From Pseudomonas solani (lineage in GTDB: Bacteria > Pseudomonadota > Gammaproteobacteria > Pseudomonadales > Pseudomonadaceae), in contig NZ_AP023081.1 in NCBI RefSeq assembly GCF_026072635.1, positions 5,700,501 to 5,764,500 on the forward strand: DNA of 64,000 bases. The letters are read 5' to 3'. How positions within the stretch are numbered: the stretch's first letter is position 1; each line of letters begins with the position of its first letter. Shown one piece after another: positions 16,135-24,962 of the stretch. A program made the position numbers and the translations under genes. A model generated the notes under the pieces. That model saw only the letters and a program-made list of their open reading frames with translations, was not told the origin of the DNA and did not search any database.

Positions 16135-17331
16135 TTAGTCGTTGGACAGGACGATCACCGAGTTGTGGGCGGCATAGCCCCCCAGGTTCTGCGAGACGGC
16201 GATGCGCGCCCCGGGGACCTGGTTCTGGGACTCGCCGCGCAACTGGCGGAACAGTTCGGTGATGTGGAGGATGCCGTCGGCGCCCGAGGCGTGACCGCGA
16301 CCGATGTTGCCGCCATCCGTGTTGAGCGGCAGTTCCCCGTCCAGGGCGATGCCGCCCTCGCGCACGAAATCACCGGCCTGGCCGGGCTTGCAGGCGCCCA
16401 TGGATTCCATCTGGATCAGCCCGGCGCCGAGCAGGTCGTAGACCTGGGCGACGTCGATGTCCTTGGCGGTGATGCCGGCCTTCTTGTAGGCGAGCTCGGC
16501 GCAGGCGATGGAGTTGGCCGATACCGCCATGCCGACGTCCTGGGGCAGGCCCGGGTACTTCAGCGTCGGGTTGTGGTAGCGGGTGCCGTAGTAATGCGAC
16601 ACGCCGGTGTAGGCGCAGCCGCGAATGAACACCGGCTTGTCGGTGTATTTGTGCGCCAGGTGCTCGGCCACCAGGATCGCGCAACCGCTCGCCTCGCCCC
16701 AGGCCAGCATGGAGCCGCAGGCCTCGGTGCGCTTGAGCTCCTCGAGGCTGGGGATCGGCTGGCCGAAGCGGGTGGCGCCCGGGGTGTTGTGGGCGTAGAT
16801 GCGCATCTGCCGGCCGAAGCTGGCGAGCACGTCCGCCTCGCGGCCGGCGTAGCCGTACTTGTGGAAGTACTCGGCGGTGGCCAGGGCGAAGGCATCGGTG
16901 TGGGAGATGCCGAGGAAGTAGTCGTACTCGCACTCGGTGCTCGAGCCGATGTACTCGGCGTAGTTGAAGTGGTCGGTCATCTTCTCGAAGCCGCCGCAGA
17001 GGACGATGTCGTACTCCCCGGAGGCGACCATCTGATGGCCCATCTGGAACGACACCGAGCTGCTGGTGCAGTTGGCGGTGCTCATGAAGGTGGGCGCCGG
17101 GCTGATGCCCAGGGCGTCGGACAGGGTCGGGCCGAGGCCGCCGTATTCGGAAATGCCTTCGCCGTGGTAGCCGTAGGCGACACCCTGGATCTCCCGCGGG
17201 TGCATCTTCGCGGCGTGGATGGCTTGGTAGGCGGACTCGACGATCATTTCCTTGAAGGTCTGCCGGACGCGGGAGTTGCCGGGTTTCGGCGTATGGGCGG
17301 CCGACACGATTGCAACGCGACGTGCAGTCAT
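16135..17331 (-). CDS. phlC: PhlC, thiolase-like catalytic subunit of the acetyltransferase
   Basis: The 398-residue protein is a thiolase-fold enzyme. The active-site Cys88 is visible in MSTANCTSSSVSF, at the same position as the reported catalytic Cys of P. protegens PhlC. His56 lies in YGYHGEG, which is also reported as part of the active site. With PhlA and PhlB it transfers acetyl groups to phloroglucinol and monoacetylphloroglucinol to give DAPG. CAAGGAG precedes the ATG. It lies between phlA and phlB as in all known clusters. Confidence 0.96.
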   Translation of the reverse strand: MTARRVAIVSAAHTPKPGNSRVRQTFKEMIVESAYQAIHAAKMHPREIQGVAYGYHGEGISEYGGLGPTLSDALGISPAPTFMSTANCTSSSVSFQMGHQMVASGEYDIVLCGGFEKMTDHFNYAEYIGSSTECEYDYFLGISHTDAFALATAEYFHKYGYAGREADVLASFGRQMRIYAHNTPGATRFGQPIPSLEELKRTEACGSMLAWGEASGCAILVAEHLAHKYTDKPVFIRGCAYTGVSHYYGTRYHNPTLKYPGLPQDVGMAVSANSIACAELAYKKAGITAKDIDVAQVYDLLGAGLIQMESMGACKPGQAGDFVREGGIALDGELPLNTDGGNIGRGHASGADGILHITELFRQLRGESQNQVPGARIAVSQNLGGYAAHNSVIVLSND

Positions 17332-17360
17332 GGTTGTGCTCCTTGCAGGTACGGGCTGTT

Positions 17361-18443
17361 CTAGAGGTAGGCGGTCAGGGCGTAGTCGGCGCGCAAATAC
17401 TTGAATTCGTATTTGATCGACGTGCCGTAGTCCACGTACACCTTGTTCTCCAGCACCTTGCGCAGCGGCTTGGCGCGCTGCTGGTAGGCGAGGATCGCGT
17501 CGGTGACCGTCAGCGCGATGGCATCGCTGCCGGCGCCGAACCCATACGAGGAGAGCAGGATCTTCTGGCCCGGCCGCGCCTGGTCGAGCACGTTGATCAG
17601 CCCCAGCAGCGGGCTGGCCGAACCGGTGTCGCCAACGCTGCCGGCGTAGATGCCGGGCTCGATCTGGCGCGGCTCGAAACCGAGGTGACGGCCCAGCGAA
17701 TACGGCGTCGAGACCAGGTTCTGCTGGAACACCACGTAGTCGTAGTCGCTGCTGGAGGTTCCGAGCTTCTTGAACAGGCTGTGCACGGCGCGGGCGGTCT
17801 GCTCTTCCAGGCCGATGCTGTTCTTGTCGGAGCCCAGGCCCATGCCGGAGCGGATGTAGCGTTCGCCCTGGGGGCGGATGTTGTCGGCGACGTCGGCGGC
17901 GCAGGAGACGCTGCCGTCGAACTCGGCGATCAGGTTGTCGCGGCCCAGCAGCAGCGCGGCGGCACCGGCGCCGGCATAGGCTTCGGTGAGGTCGCCCGGG
18001 GCGGTGTTGCGGTTGATGGTGTCGGCGCCGATGGCCAGGGCGTTGCGGGCCATGCCCGAGGCGACCAGCGCGTGGCCGATCTGCAGCGCCGAGGTGCCGG
18101 ACTTGCCGGCGAACTGGACGTCGGCGCAGAACGCGTCGTAGCCACTGCCGAGCATTTCCAGAATCACCGCCGCCGAGGCGCGGGATTCATAGGGGTTGGT
18201 GCAGGTGCCCAGGTAAAGGGCTTCGAGTTCGGCGATGCCGCCCCGCTCCAGCGCCTGCTGTGCCGCCTGGGCACCCAGGGTGATGACATCCTCGTCCGGC
18301 TGCAGCACCGCACGCTCGGTTATTCCTAACTGCTCCTTGACCAATCTCAGGTCGGCATTACGCCACACACTAAGCACGTCCTCGACTTTCAGGCGGCACA
18401 CTGGCAACCCGTAGCCGTAGCTGACTATTCCTGTCTTTTGCAC
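17361..18443 (-). CDS. phlA: PhlA, KAS III-like subunit of the acetyltransferase
   Basis: The 360-residue protein has the ketoacyl synthase III/HMG-CoA synthase fold. The usual Cys position appears to be changed: the sequence reads ADVQFAGKSGTSALQ, so PhlA is probably non-catalytic and structural, as described for the characterised complex. It is the first gene of phlACBDE. The start is a GTG (18443), with GAGGA 7 nt upstream; this GGA near the start is of the kind used by Rsm/CsrA repressors in Gac-controlled genes. The divergent 520-bp region to phlF holds two PhlF-type operators. Confidence 0.96.
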   Translation of the reverse strand: MQKTGIVSYGYGLPVCRLKVEDVLSVWRNADLRLVKEQLGITERAVLQPDEDVITLGAQAAQQALERGGIAELEALYLGTCTNPYESRASAAVILEMLGSGYDAFCADVQFAGKSGTSALQIGHALVASGMARNALAIGADTINRNTAPGDLTEAYAGAGAAALLLGRDNLIAEFDGSVSCAADVADNIRPQGERYIRSGMGLGSDKNSIGLEEQTARAVHSLFKKLGTSSSDYDYVVFQQNLVSTPYSLGRHLGFEPRQIEPGIYAGSVGDTGSASPLLGLINVLDQARPGQKILLSSYGFGAGSDAIALTVTDAILAYQQRAKPLRKVLENKVYVDYGTSIKYEFKYLRADYALTAYL

Positions 18444-18728
18444 GGTCTATATCCTCTTGAGCACATTTTCATTGAGACGAGCCATCCCTTGCCGTCCGGG
18501 ATAGGCAGCACGCAAATCACCTCGAAAAGAAAGTCTTGCTTGTTGTTGTTCTGATAGTCGGGAGCGAGAACTCCATTCGCTCGCCGCACGCGTCCACGGC
18601 GTCCGCTTTCACCCGGGCACCGATGTACATCACGCGAAGTCTCGCGCTTGCGCGCGCTGTTTTCAGCGCGGCTGAGGCCTTGAAGGCACTGCGCGGGTAT
18701 CTACTGGTTGTTCTCACCCTCTCAACAA

Positions 18729-18748
18729 GATACGAAACGTACCGTATC
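18729..18748. promoter_or_regulatory. PhlF operator (phlO) at the phlA promoter
   Basis: GATACGAAACGTACCGTATC is an imperfect palindrome identical in its core to the known PhlF operator of P. fluorescens. On the minus strand it sits just downstream of a TAAAAT element (18750-18755) that can serve as the -10 of phlA, so bound PhlF would block the start of transcription. DAPG releases PhlF in the characterised system. Confidence 0.9.
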
Positions 18749-18881
18749 TATTTTAGGAAACAATTTTGCTTCAGTTACCTATGAGATTGGGAAACCGGTA
18801 GCCTAGGGTCTATCTGCCTGTGATATGTGACCGCCGACCTGGTCCCCTCATCTCAAGAGGGATTCTGTTACAGAATAACTA

Positions 18882-18903
18882 CTCGAAACGGTCCGTATCG
18901 TTT
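18882..18903. promoter_or_regulatory. Second PhlF-operator-like site near phlF
   Basis: TCGAAACGGTCCGTATC (18883-18899) matches 14 of 17 positions of the operator core at 18731-18747. The next bases GTTTCG extend the dyad. It lies about 65 bp upstream of the phlF start, a fitting place for autoregulation or cooperative binding. This is inferred from similarity only. Confidence 0.6.
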
Positions 18904-18965
18904 CGTAAAAACGAGCCTATACCTTAGAATCCGTTTGTCAATACATTTTCTATGGGGACTTTGCC

Positions 18966-19568
18966 TTGACTCGAACCCGCTCCAGGAGCTCCATCGGCTC
19001 GCTGCGCAGCCCGCATGCGCACAAAGCCATCCTCAAATCGACGACGGAAATACTGATGGAAAGCGGCTATGCCGGACTGAGCATCGAGTCCGTTGCCCGA
19101 CGCGCCAGCGCCAGCAAGCCGACGATCTATCGCTGGTGGCGGAACAAGGCCGCGCTGATTGCGGAGGTCTACGAGAAGGAAAGCGAGCAGGTCAGGGTCT
19201 TTCCGGAATTGGGCTCATTCCGCGAAGATCTCTCCTTTCTGCTGCACAATCTCTGGAATATCTGGCGGGAAACCATTTGCGGCCTGGCCTTCCGCAGCGT
19301 CATCGCCGAAGCCCAGCTGGACCCGGAGACGCTCGAAGAGCTCAAGGACCAGTTCATGGAACGGCGCCGGGAAGTGCCCAAGCGCCTGGTGGAAAATGCG
19401 GTGAATCGCGGCGAGCTGCCGAAGGACATCAACCAGGATCTGCTGCTCGATATGATCTTCGGCTTCTGCTGGTACCGGTTGCTCACCGATCAGTTGCGCG
19501 CCGAACAGGACATCGACGATTTCATCAACTTGCTGATCAACGGTGTCTGCGCCTCCCCCACCGCTTGA
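18966..19568 (+). CDS. phlF: PhlF, TetR-family repressor of phlACBDE
   Basis: The 200-residue TetR protein has its helix-turn-helix near residues 38-60 (GLSIESVARRASASKPTIYRWW). It represses phlA and is released by DAPG in the characterised system. The start is a TTG at 18966 with GGGGAC upstream; its product MTRTRSRSSIGSLRSPH matches known PhlF N-termini. It is divergent from phlA and convergent with phlG, the classical layout. Confidence 0.96.
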   Translation: MTRTRSRSSIGSLRSPHAHKAILKSTTEILMESGYAGLSIESVARRASASKPTIYRWWRNKAALIAEVYEKESEQVRVFPELGSFREDLSFLLHNLWNIWRETICGLAFRSVIAEAQLDPETLEELKDQFMERRREVPKRLVENAVNRGELPKDINQDLLLDMIFGFCWYRLLTDQLRAEQDIDDFINLLINGVCASPTA

Positions 19569-19579
19569 GGCCAGAACGA

Positions 19580-19600
19580 GACCCGCAGGGATCGCGGGTC
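19580..19600. terminator. Hairpin between convergent phlF and phlG
   Basis: A 7-bp stem GACCCGC/GCGGGTC (19580-19586 and 19594-19600) lies in the 41-bp gap between the two stop codons. There is no T-tract, so it is a probable bidirectional terminator. Confidence 0.55.
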
Positions 19601-19609
19601 GCTCAAACG

Positions 19610-20494
19610 TCAGGCCGGGTGGCCTGAAAACTCGCGGTAGAGTTCCGGCAGGAAGCTCGCCAGATGGTTGAACTCGCACAGGTCATGCACCGCGAACTCG
19701 AACGCCAGCTCCTCCAGCCCGGCGGCATCCAATCCCAGCCTCGCCAGCAGCTGTTCCGCCCGCTCCGCCCCGGGGAACCGCGCCATCGATGGATGCGCAC
19801 CGACCCAGTAACGGCTGGTCAGCCACATCCCCTCCTCCGTTTCCTTGAACAGATGGACCATCAGCGACACCGGCACATCCGGCTCCTGGGCCAGGCTCAT
19901 CAATGCGCTGACGCTGCCATCGATCTTCGCCTCGCGGTACAGCGCCGGGTCCAGGCCCAGCTCCGCCGGGTCGTGGAAGTCGATCTTCAGGTCCATCAGC
20001 CGCGAGCCGACGTATTCCGTGGCGCAGAAGCTGTTGCCATACAGCCGGTGCTTGAAGCAGCGGTCGGTGTCACAGAGCTTATGGGCGTTCAGGCAGGGGT
20101 TCTTCACATGGGCATAGGGGAACCAGAGCATGTAGCGTTCGGCCTCCAGCGGATGCCAGAGGAACCACCACTCGAACATCTGCGCCGTGCAGCCCGGAAA
20201 GAACTTGCGGCTCTGGACATAGGCCATCGGCCCGTCCAGCAGGGCGTACCCGGCCTCTGCGCTGGCATAGTCCGGGTCGAGCAGGCGATTGATGTCGTCC
20301 ACCGAGGGGGTCAGCGTCTGCTCCAGGGGCAGCGGCCCTTGCTGCAGCAGGCGCATGGCGGACAGCGGGACGCGCATGTCGCCACTGAAGAAGCGCGCAT
20401 AGGGCTTGCCGCGGATCGCCTCGCGATTGCGCAGGAACTGCTTCTGCATGGGCAAGGAAAAATAACTGAATGGCACCATCACACGTGTTTGCAT
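19610..20494 (-). CDS. phlG: PhlG, 2,4-diacetylphloroglucinol hydrolase
   Basis: The 294-residue zinc enzyme cleaves an acetyl C-C bond of DAPG to give monoacetylphloroglucinol and acetate. The four zinc ligands of characterised PhlG are all in place by number: His129 (YAHVK), Glu160 (ATEYVG), His270 and Glu274 (VHDLCEFNH). It is divergent from phlH, which controls it in other strains, and convergent with phlF. It limits DAPG build-up and self-toxicity. Confidence 0.97.
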   Translation of the reverse strand: MQTRVMVPFSYFSLPMQKQFLRNREAIRGKPYARFFSGDMRVPLSAMRLLQQGPLPLEQTLTPSVDDINRLLDPDYASAEAGYALLDGPMAYVQSRKFFPGCTAQMFEWWFLWHPLEAERYMLWFPYAHVKNPCLNAHKLCDTDRCFKHRLYGNSFCATEYVGSRLMDLKIDFHDPAELGLDPALYREAKIDGSVSALMSLAQEPDVPVSLMVHLFKETEEGMWLTSRYWVGAHPSMARFPGAERAEQLLARLGLDAAGLEELAFEFAVHDLCEFNHLASFLPELYREFSGHPA

Positions 20495-20651
20495 TGAAGT
20501 TAACCTGCATCGTTGGGTTCGATGAGGACCAGGTGCGGGTGGATCACATATCTCACCGCCCAGGCAAGGCGATGTCGGCCCCAGAGACGCTAGGACAGGC
20601 CAAAAGCAAAGTCAAATTTGAATTTAAACTAAGACAAGAAGAGTCGGCTCC

Positions 20652-21329
20652 ATGACAACTACCGAGCAGCAGGCCCCAAGCCGCGCGCCTCGCCAGGATG
20701 GCCAGGCCACGCGCCAGCAGATTCTCGAGATCGCCGGCCAGGTTTTCGCTGAACGCGGCTTCGCCAATGCCACCAGCAAGGAGATCTGCGCCCGTTCGCA
20801 GGCCAACGTGGCGGCGGTGAACTATCACTTCGAGGGCAAGGACGGCCTCTACACCGCCGTCCTGCTGGAAGCCCACCAGCGCATCATGACCCTGGAGACC
20901 CTGGAAGCCCTGACCGCCAGCGAACTCTCCGGCGAGGACAAGCTGCGCCGGCTGATCACCGAGCTGCTGGCCAGCCTCGGCAGCCCACGCCTGGCCTGGC
21001 CGGCCAAGGTGCTGGCGCGGGAGCTGCTCTCGCCCTCCCCGCTGCTGCCGGCCGTCCTGAAGAAGGAGTCGTTCCCCAAGGCACGCGCCACCCGCCGCAT
21101 CATCGGCGAACTACTGAACCTGCCCGAGGACGACCCGGCCGTACTGCGCAGCGCGCTGAATATCTTCTCGCCGTGCCTGTTCCTGCTGATCGCCCACGAC
21201 AGCCTCAGCACCACCGTGCTGCCCGGCCTCGACACGGAGCCGCAGCCGCTGCTGGAGCACATGCTGGTATACGCCCTGGGCGGGCTCGCGGCGATCGGCG
21301 AGCACCACCGCAAGGCCACGACCCCGTAG
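20652..21329 (+). CDS. phlH: PhlH, TetR-family regulator of the DAPG hydrolase
   Basis: The 225-residue TetR protein has its DNA-binding domain in residues 18-65 (FANATSKEICARSQANVAAVNYHFEGKD) and a CecR-like C-terminal domain. In P. fluorescens PhlH represses phlG and responds to phloroglucinols. The gap to phlG has an imperfect dyad, GTCAAATTT-G-AATTTAAAC (20611-20629, 6 of 9 paired), which is a weak candidate operator. The ATG at 20652 lies 23 bp after this site. Confidence 0.9.
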   Translation: MTTTEQQAPSRAPRQDGQATRQQILEIAGQVFAERGFANATSKEICARSQANVAAVNYHFEGKDGLYTAVLLEAHQRIMTLETLEALTASELSGEDKLRRLITELLASLGSPRLAWPAKVLARELLSPSPLLPAVLKKESFPKARATRRIIGELLNLPEDDPAVLRSALNIFSPCLFLLIAHDSLSTTVLPGLDTEPQPLLEHMLVYALGGLAAIGEHHRKATTP

Positions 21330-21387
21330 CCCGGGCTTTAGTCCGGGGGCTTGGCTAGGAGCGTTCCCGGGCTGAAGCCCAGGCTAC
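21326..21387. repeat. REP-like inverted pair
   Basis: Two 22-nt arms (21326-21347 and 21366-21387) are inverted copies with 19 of 22 identical positions, starting with GTAGCCCGGGCTTTAG. They follow phlH and may act as a transcript end. Confidence 0.7.
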
Positions 21388-21461
21388 GTCCTGTTGTCGA
21401 CACCGCATGGGTTTCACGTTGCTCTACCCATCCTACGCAAGGCTTCCCCGGAGTCTGCGGG

Positions 21462-21899
21462 CTACTCCGCCTCGCCATCCCAGGGCTTGCCGTCCAGCGG
21501 CCGCGCACGGGCTTCCTCGGCCTCGTCCAGGCCATCACCGGCGCCGATGTCGGCACCACCCACCACCGACAGGTCCTTGTCCGCCGGCAGCACACCGCCT
21601 TGGCCACGACCGGTGCGGGTCTCGTTCTCATCGATCAGCGTCTCGGGGCTGAGGTCGTCGGCTGAAACACCGTCCTCGTGCAGGCTGCGCCCCAGGGTTT
21701 CGCCACCGCTCATGCCGGCTTCACGCACGCGACGGTCGGGGAACTCGCGCTCCACCTCTTCCTCGGGACGCAGGTCACCCACCCTGCCCTGGCGCTCGTC
21801 CTTGCGGTCACTGAAATCCAGTTGCTCCATCGAGCCCATGCGGTCCTCGATGTCATCGATCTCGCGGGGTGTATAGGGCTTGCGCTGGCTGCTGCTCAT
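21462..21899 (-). CDS. Hydrophilic, probably disordered protein, 145 aa
   Basis: The protein is highly charged (about one third Asp, Glu, Arg and Lys) with no hydrophobic core, for example EIDDIEDRMGSMEQLDFSDRKDERQ. This suggests intrinsic disorder. Similar Pseudomonas proteins are often annotated as HPr-related or kinase-related without evidence; I see no such domain. AGGAGAGAC lies before the ATG (21899). A role in stress or desiccation is a guess. Confidence 0.65.
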   Translation of the reverse strand: MSSSQRKPYTPREIDDIEDRMGSMEQLDFSDRKDERQGRVGDLRPEEEVEREFPDRRVREAGMSGGETLGRSLHEDGVSADDLSPETLIDENETRTGRGQGGVLPADKDLSVVGGADIGAGDGLDEAEEARARPLDGKPWDGEAE

Positions 21900-22426
21900 G
21901 GCGTCTCTCCTGTTTTGGCGTGTTCAGGGTGGACCGACCCATGGCCGCAAAGATTCAGGCTGTTCGACGGCCTGTGTTCCAAGCGCCAGCCCCTTTTCCA
22001 GACAAACCTAGAATTCACATTAAGATTTTTATAGCCATATATTTCATATAGTTACGACATATATCTAAAGCCATTAGAGAGGAAATACGGTCTTTCCACC
22101 CGCGTTTCGGCTATTCCAGGTCCCATTTCGTGCAGGTGCCGCTCGCGGCCGTGGAATCCTGGCGAAAAGCGCATCATGGCCGCCATAAAATCAAAATAAA
22201 TCACCTATTTATCAATCAGTTAAATGATTTTCCTCGACATGAAATCAAGATTAGATCGACGCCCGTCATCCCTTGAATGGGCTCGACGAAAACCACACGA
22301 ACTTTCTTAGAACACAAAGCATCAGACCCTATAACCCCGTTCGGGGCCCGCCGCCCTGCCCGTCGCCTGGGCATCGCCATCACGCGCATCCAACAGTCCT
22401 GCCAACAGCACTGAAGAGAGAGGCCG
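21900..22426. other. Non-coding, AT-rich divergent promoter region
   Basis: No supported gene lies in these 527 bp between the disordered protein and the egt fusion. The centre (about 22000-22260) is markedly AT-rich, with several TATA-like tracts fit for promoters. No clear operator or terminator is seen. Confidence 0.5.
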
Positions 22427-24541
22427 ATGAACAGCACCGCATTGCTCGATCGCTACCTGCAAGTCCGCCAGCACAGCGAAGCCCTGGTAGCCCCCCTGAG
22501 CGACGAAGACATGGTCGTGCAGTCCATGCCCGACGCCAGCCCGGCCAAGTGGCACCTGGCCCACACCACCTGGTTCTTCGAGACCTTCCTGCTGGCCCCG
22601 CGCCTGCCCGAGTACACGGTCTTCGACCCCACCTTCGCCTACCTCTTCAACTCCTATTACGAAGCCCTGGGCCCGCGCCAGCCTCGCCCGCAACGGGGCT
22701 TGCTGACCCGCCCACCGGTGGCCCGGCTGATGGCCTACCGGCGCTACATCGACGAGAACATGCATGTGTTGCTGCAGGGCGGCGTGACGGACGAGATCAG
22801 CGCGCTGGTGGAACTGGGCCTGGCCCACGAGCAGCAGCACCAGGAACTGTTGCTCATGGATGTGCTGCACCTGTTCAGCCTCTCGCCCCTGCAGCCCGCC
22901 TACTCCCCCCGCTGGCGCGAGCCGGGCAGTGATCGGCCCGCGCGTTTCGTTGCCCTGGCCGGTGGGCTGGTGGAGATCGGCCACGACGGTCAGGGTTTCG
23001 CCTTCGATAACGAAGGGCCGCGTCACAAGGTGTTCCTGCAACCCTTCCAGATCGCCGACCGCCTGGTGAGCAACGCCCAGTGGCTGGCCTTCATCGAGGC
23101 GGGCGGCTATTCCCGCGCCGACCTCTGGCTCTCGGAAGGCTGGGCGCGGGTGCAGGAAGAAGGCTGGGAAGCCCCGATGTACTGGCGACGCGGCGATGAA
23201 GGCTGGATGGAGATGGGCCTCGGCGGCCTGCACCCGCTGCAAGACGCCTCCCCCGTCACCCATATCAGCTACTACGAAGCCTGTGCCTACGCGGCCTGGG
23301 CCGATGCGCGCCTGCCCAGCGAGGCGGAGTGGGAAGTCGCCGCCCGCGCCGGCCTGCTCGGCCAGGTGGAAGATTGCGCCTGGCAATGGACCGCCAGCGC
23401 CTATACGCCCTACCCCGGCTTCCACCCCTCCGCCGGGGCCGTGGGCGAGTACAACGGCAAGTTCATGGTCAGCCAGATGGTCCTGCGTGGCGGCGCCAGC
23501 ATCACCCCGGCCGGGCATGCGCGGCCCAGCTACCGCAACTTCTTCTACCCGGCACAACGCTGGATGTTCTCCGGGCTGCGCCTGGCCCGCGACGCCCGCA
23601 CTGGTGAAGACGCCAGCGAGCACGAAGGCTTTGCCGAAGACGTGCGCAGCGGGCTGGGTGCACCGACCAAGAGCCTGCCACCGAAATACTTCTACGACGC
23701 CACGGGCTCCGAGCTGTTCGAGGCCATCTGCCGCACCCGCGAGTACTACCCCACGCGCATGGAGACGGCGCTGCTGCGCGAGATCGCCGAAGAGCTGTCG
23801 ACGGTCATCCCCCGTGGCGCGGCGCTGGTGGAGTTCGGCAGCGGCGCCAGCCTGAAGACCCGCCTGCTGCTCGACGCGGCGCCGCAGATCGGCCTCTACC
23901 TGCCCATCGACATCAGCGAATCCGCCCTGCGCAAGGCCACAACCATGCTCGAAGGCGCCTACCCCGAGCTGCGGGTGCTGCCCCAGGTCGGCGACTTCAC
24001 CCACCTGCCGCACCTGCCCCCAGCAGCGGCCTCACGGGCGCGGGTGGCATTCTTCCCCGGCTCCACCCTGGGCAACTTCACCCCGGCGGAGGCGCTGCGC
24101 TTCCTGCGTTCGGTGCGGCGCTTCCTCGGGCGCGAGGCGCGGTTGATCCTCGGCCTGGACATGCAGAAGGACGTCGCCACCCTGGAGGCCGCCTACGACG
24201 ATGCCGACGGCATCACCGCGCAGTTCAACAAGAACCTGCTCACCCGCATCAACCGCGAGCTGGGCGGCGACTTCGACCTCGACGCCTTCACCCACCTGGC
24301 CCGCTGGAACCCGCAGGACAGCTGCATGGAGATGTTCCTGGTCAGCCATCAGGACCAGGAGGTGCGTGCGGCCGGCCGGCGCTTCCACTTCGCCGCCGGG
24401 GAACGCCTGCACACCGAGTGCTCCCACAAGTACAGCCTGGAAGGCATCGCCGAGATGGCGGCCGAATCCGGCTGGCACCTGGCCCGCCACTGGCTGAGCC
24501 CGGAGCCGCAGGTGGGGATATTCGTGCTGGAAGGGAGTTGA
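22427..24541 (+). CDS. EgtB-EgtD fusion for ergothioneine biosynthesis
   Basis: One 704-residue chain joins two enzymes usually made separately. Residues 1-150 are a DinB-like domain with iron ligands in WHLAHTTWFFE (His46) and LAHEQQHQE (His134, His138). Residues 175-390 are an FGE-sulfatase fold (LPSEAEWEVAARAG, LRGGAS, SGLRLARD). Together these are EgtB, which joins a thiol to trimethylhistidine with O2. Residues 400-704 are EgtD, the histidine N-trimethyltransferase (PPKYFYDATGSELFEAICRT, FFPGSTLGNF, AYDDADGITAQFNKNLL). The C-terminal part is EgtD-like, not the methyltransferase of OvoA. No EgtA, EgtC or EgtE gene is adjacent. GAGAGAGG precedes the ATG. Confidence 0.9.
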   Translation: MNSTALLDRYLQVRQHSEALVAPLSDEDMVVQSMPDASPAKWHLAHTTWFFETFLLAPRLPEYTVFDPTFAYLFNSYYEALGPRQPRPQRGLLTRPPVARLMAYRRYIDENMHVLLQGGVTDEISALVELGLAHEQQHQELLLMDVLHLFSLSPLQPAYSPRWREPGSDRPARFVALAGGLVEIGHDGQGFAFDNEGPRHKVFLQPFQIADRLVSNAQWLAFIEAGGYSRADLWLSEGWARVQEEGWEAPMYWRRGDEGWMEMGLGGLHPLQDASPVTHISYYEACAYAAWADARLPSEAEWEVAARAGLLGQVEDCAWQWTASAYTPYPGFHPSAGAVGEYNGKFMVSQMVLRGGASITPAGHARPSYRNFFYPAQRWMFSGLRLARDARTGEDASEHEGFAEDVRSGLGAPTKSLPPKYFYDATGSELFEAICRTREYYPTRMETALLREIAEELSTVIPRGAALVEFGSGASLKTRLLLDAAPQIGLYLPIDISESALRKATTMLEGAYPELRVLPQVGDFTHLPHLPPAAASRARVAFFPGSTLGNFTPAEALRFLRSVRRFLGREARLILGLDMQKDVATLEAAYDDADGITAQFNKNLLTRINRELGGDFDLDAFTHLARWNPQDSCMEMFLVSHQDQEVRAAGRRFHFAAGERLHTECSHKYSLEGIAEMAAESGWHLARHWLSPEPQVGIFVLEGS

Positions 24542-24564
24542 TCCGCTCGGGGATCCTGAGGGAA

Positions 24565-24587
24565 GCCGGGGCGCGAACGGCCCCGGC
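24565..24587. terminator. Bidirectional hairpin after the egt fusion
   Basis: An 8-bp stem GCCGGGGC/GCCCCGGC (24565-24572 and 24580-24587) lies between the fusion gene and the convergent 100-aa gene. No T-tract follows. Confidence 0.5.
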
Positions 24588-24595
24588 GGCACGCG

Positions 24596-24898
24596 TCAGA
24601 GCGCCTGGCGGGCCTCAGCCTGCTGGGCGCTGGCGAGCTTGATGATGCGCCGGCTGCTGCTGCCGGCCTGGAGCAGCACCATGTCTTCGAACACCTGCTT
24701 GCCGAGGCGGAGCACGGCGCCGAGGTCCTGGTAATCCCCATGATTGAGGCCGGCCACGGTGAAGTGCTCGTGGGTCGCGGGGTTGTGCACCATCAGGTTG
24801 AAGGTGCCATCGGTGAGCGTCCTGCTCTCCACCTTGCAACTGGGGATGGCACGTGCGAGCAACAGATCCAGTTCCTTGCCAGACAATGCAGCCTTCAT
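24596..24898 (-). CDS. Hypothetical protein, 100 aa
   Basis: A small soluble protein with alternating hydrophobic pattern (LMVHNPATHEHFTVAGL) and a basic C-terminal helix. AAGGAGTGAAGCG precedes the ATG at 24898. GC and codon use match the core genome. I do not recognise a domain. It is convergent with the egt fusion and upstream of nothing on its own strand. Confidence 0.65.
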   Translation of the reverse strand: MKAALSGKELDLLLARAIPSCKVESRTLTDGTFNLMVHNPATHEHFTVAGLNHGDYQDLGAVLRLGKQVFEDMVLLQAGSSSRRIIKLASAQQAEARQAL

Positions 24899-24962
24899 CG
24901 CTTCACTCCTTGTTACGCCTTATGCCGGCCTCGTGAATTCGGGCCGTGCCCTATGCCGTGGG

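Noticed and set aside
18536..18784. 82-codon frame in the phlA-phlF gap
   Set aside because: It runs antisense to the phlA leader and over the PhlF operator, with no ribosome-binding site.
20611..20629. PhlH operator
   Set aside because: The dyad pairs at only 6 of 9 positions, too weak to call as a feature; it is mentioned under phlH.
22427..24541. OvoA (ovothiol) assignment for the fusion
   Set aside because: The C-terminal domain carries EgtD signatures (PPKYFYDATGSELFEAI and PGSTLGNF), not those of the OvoA methyltransferase.
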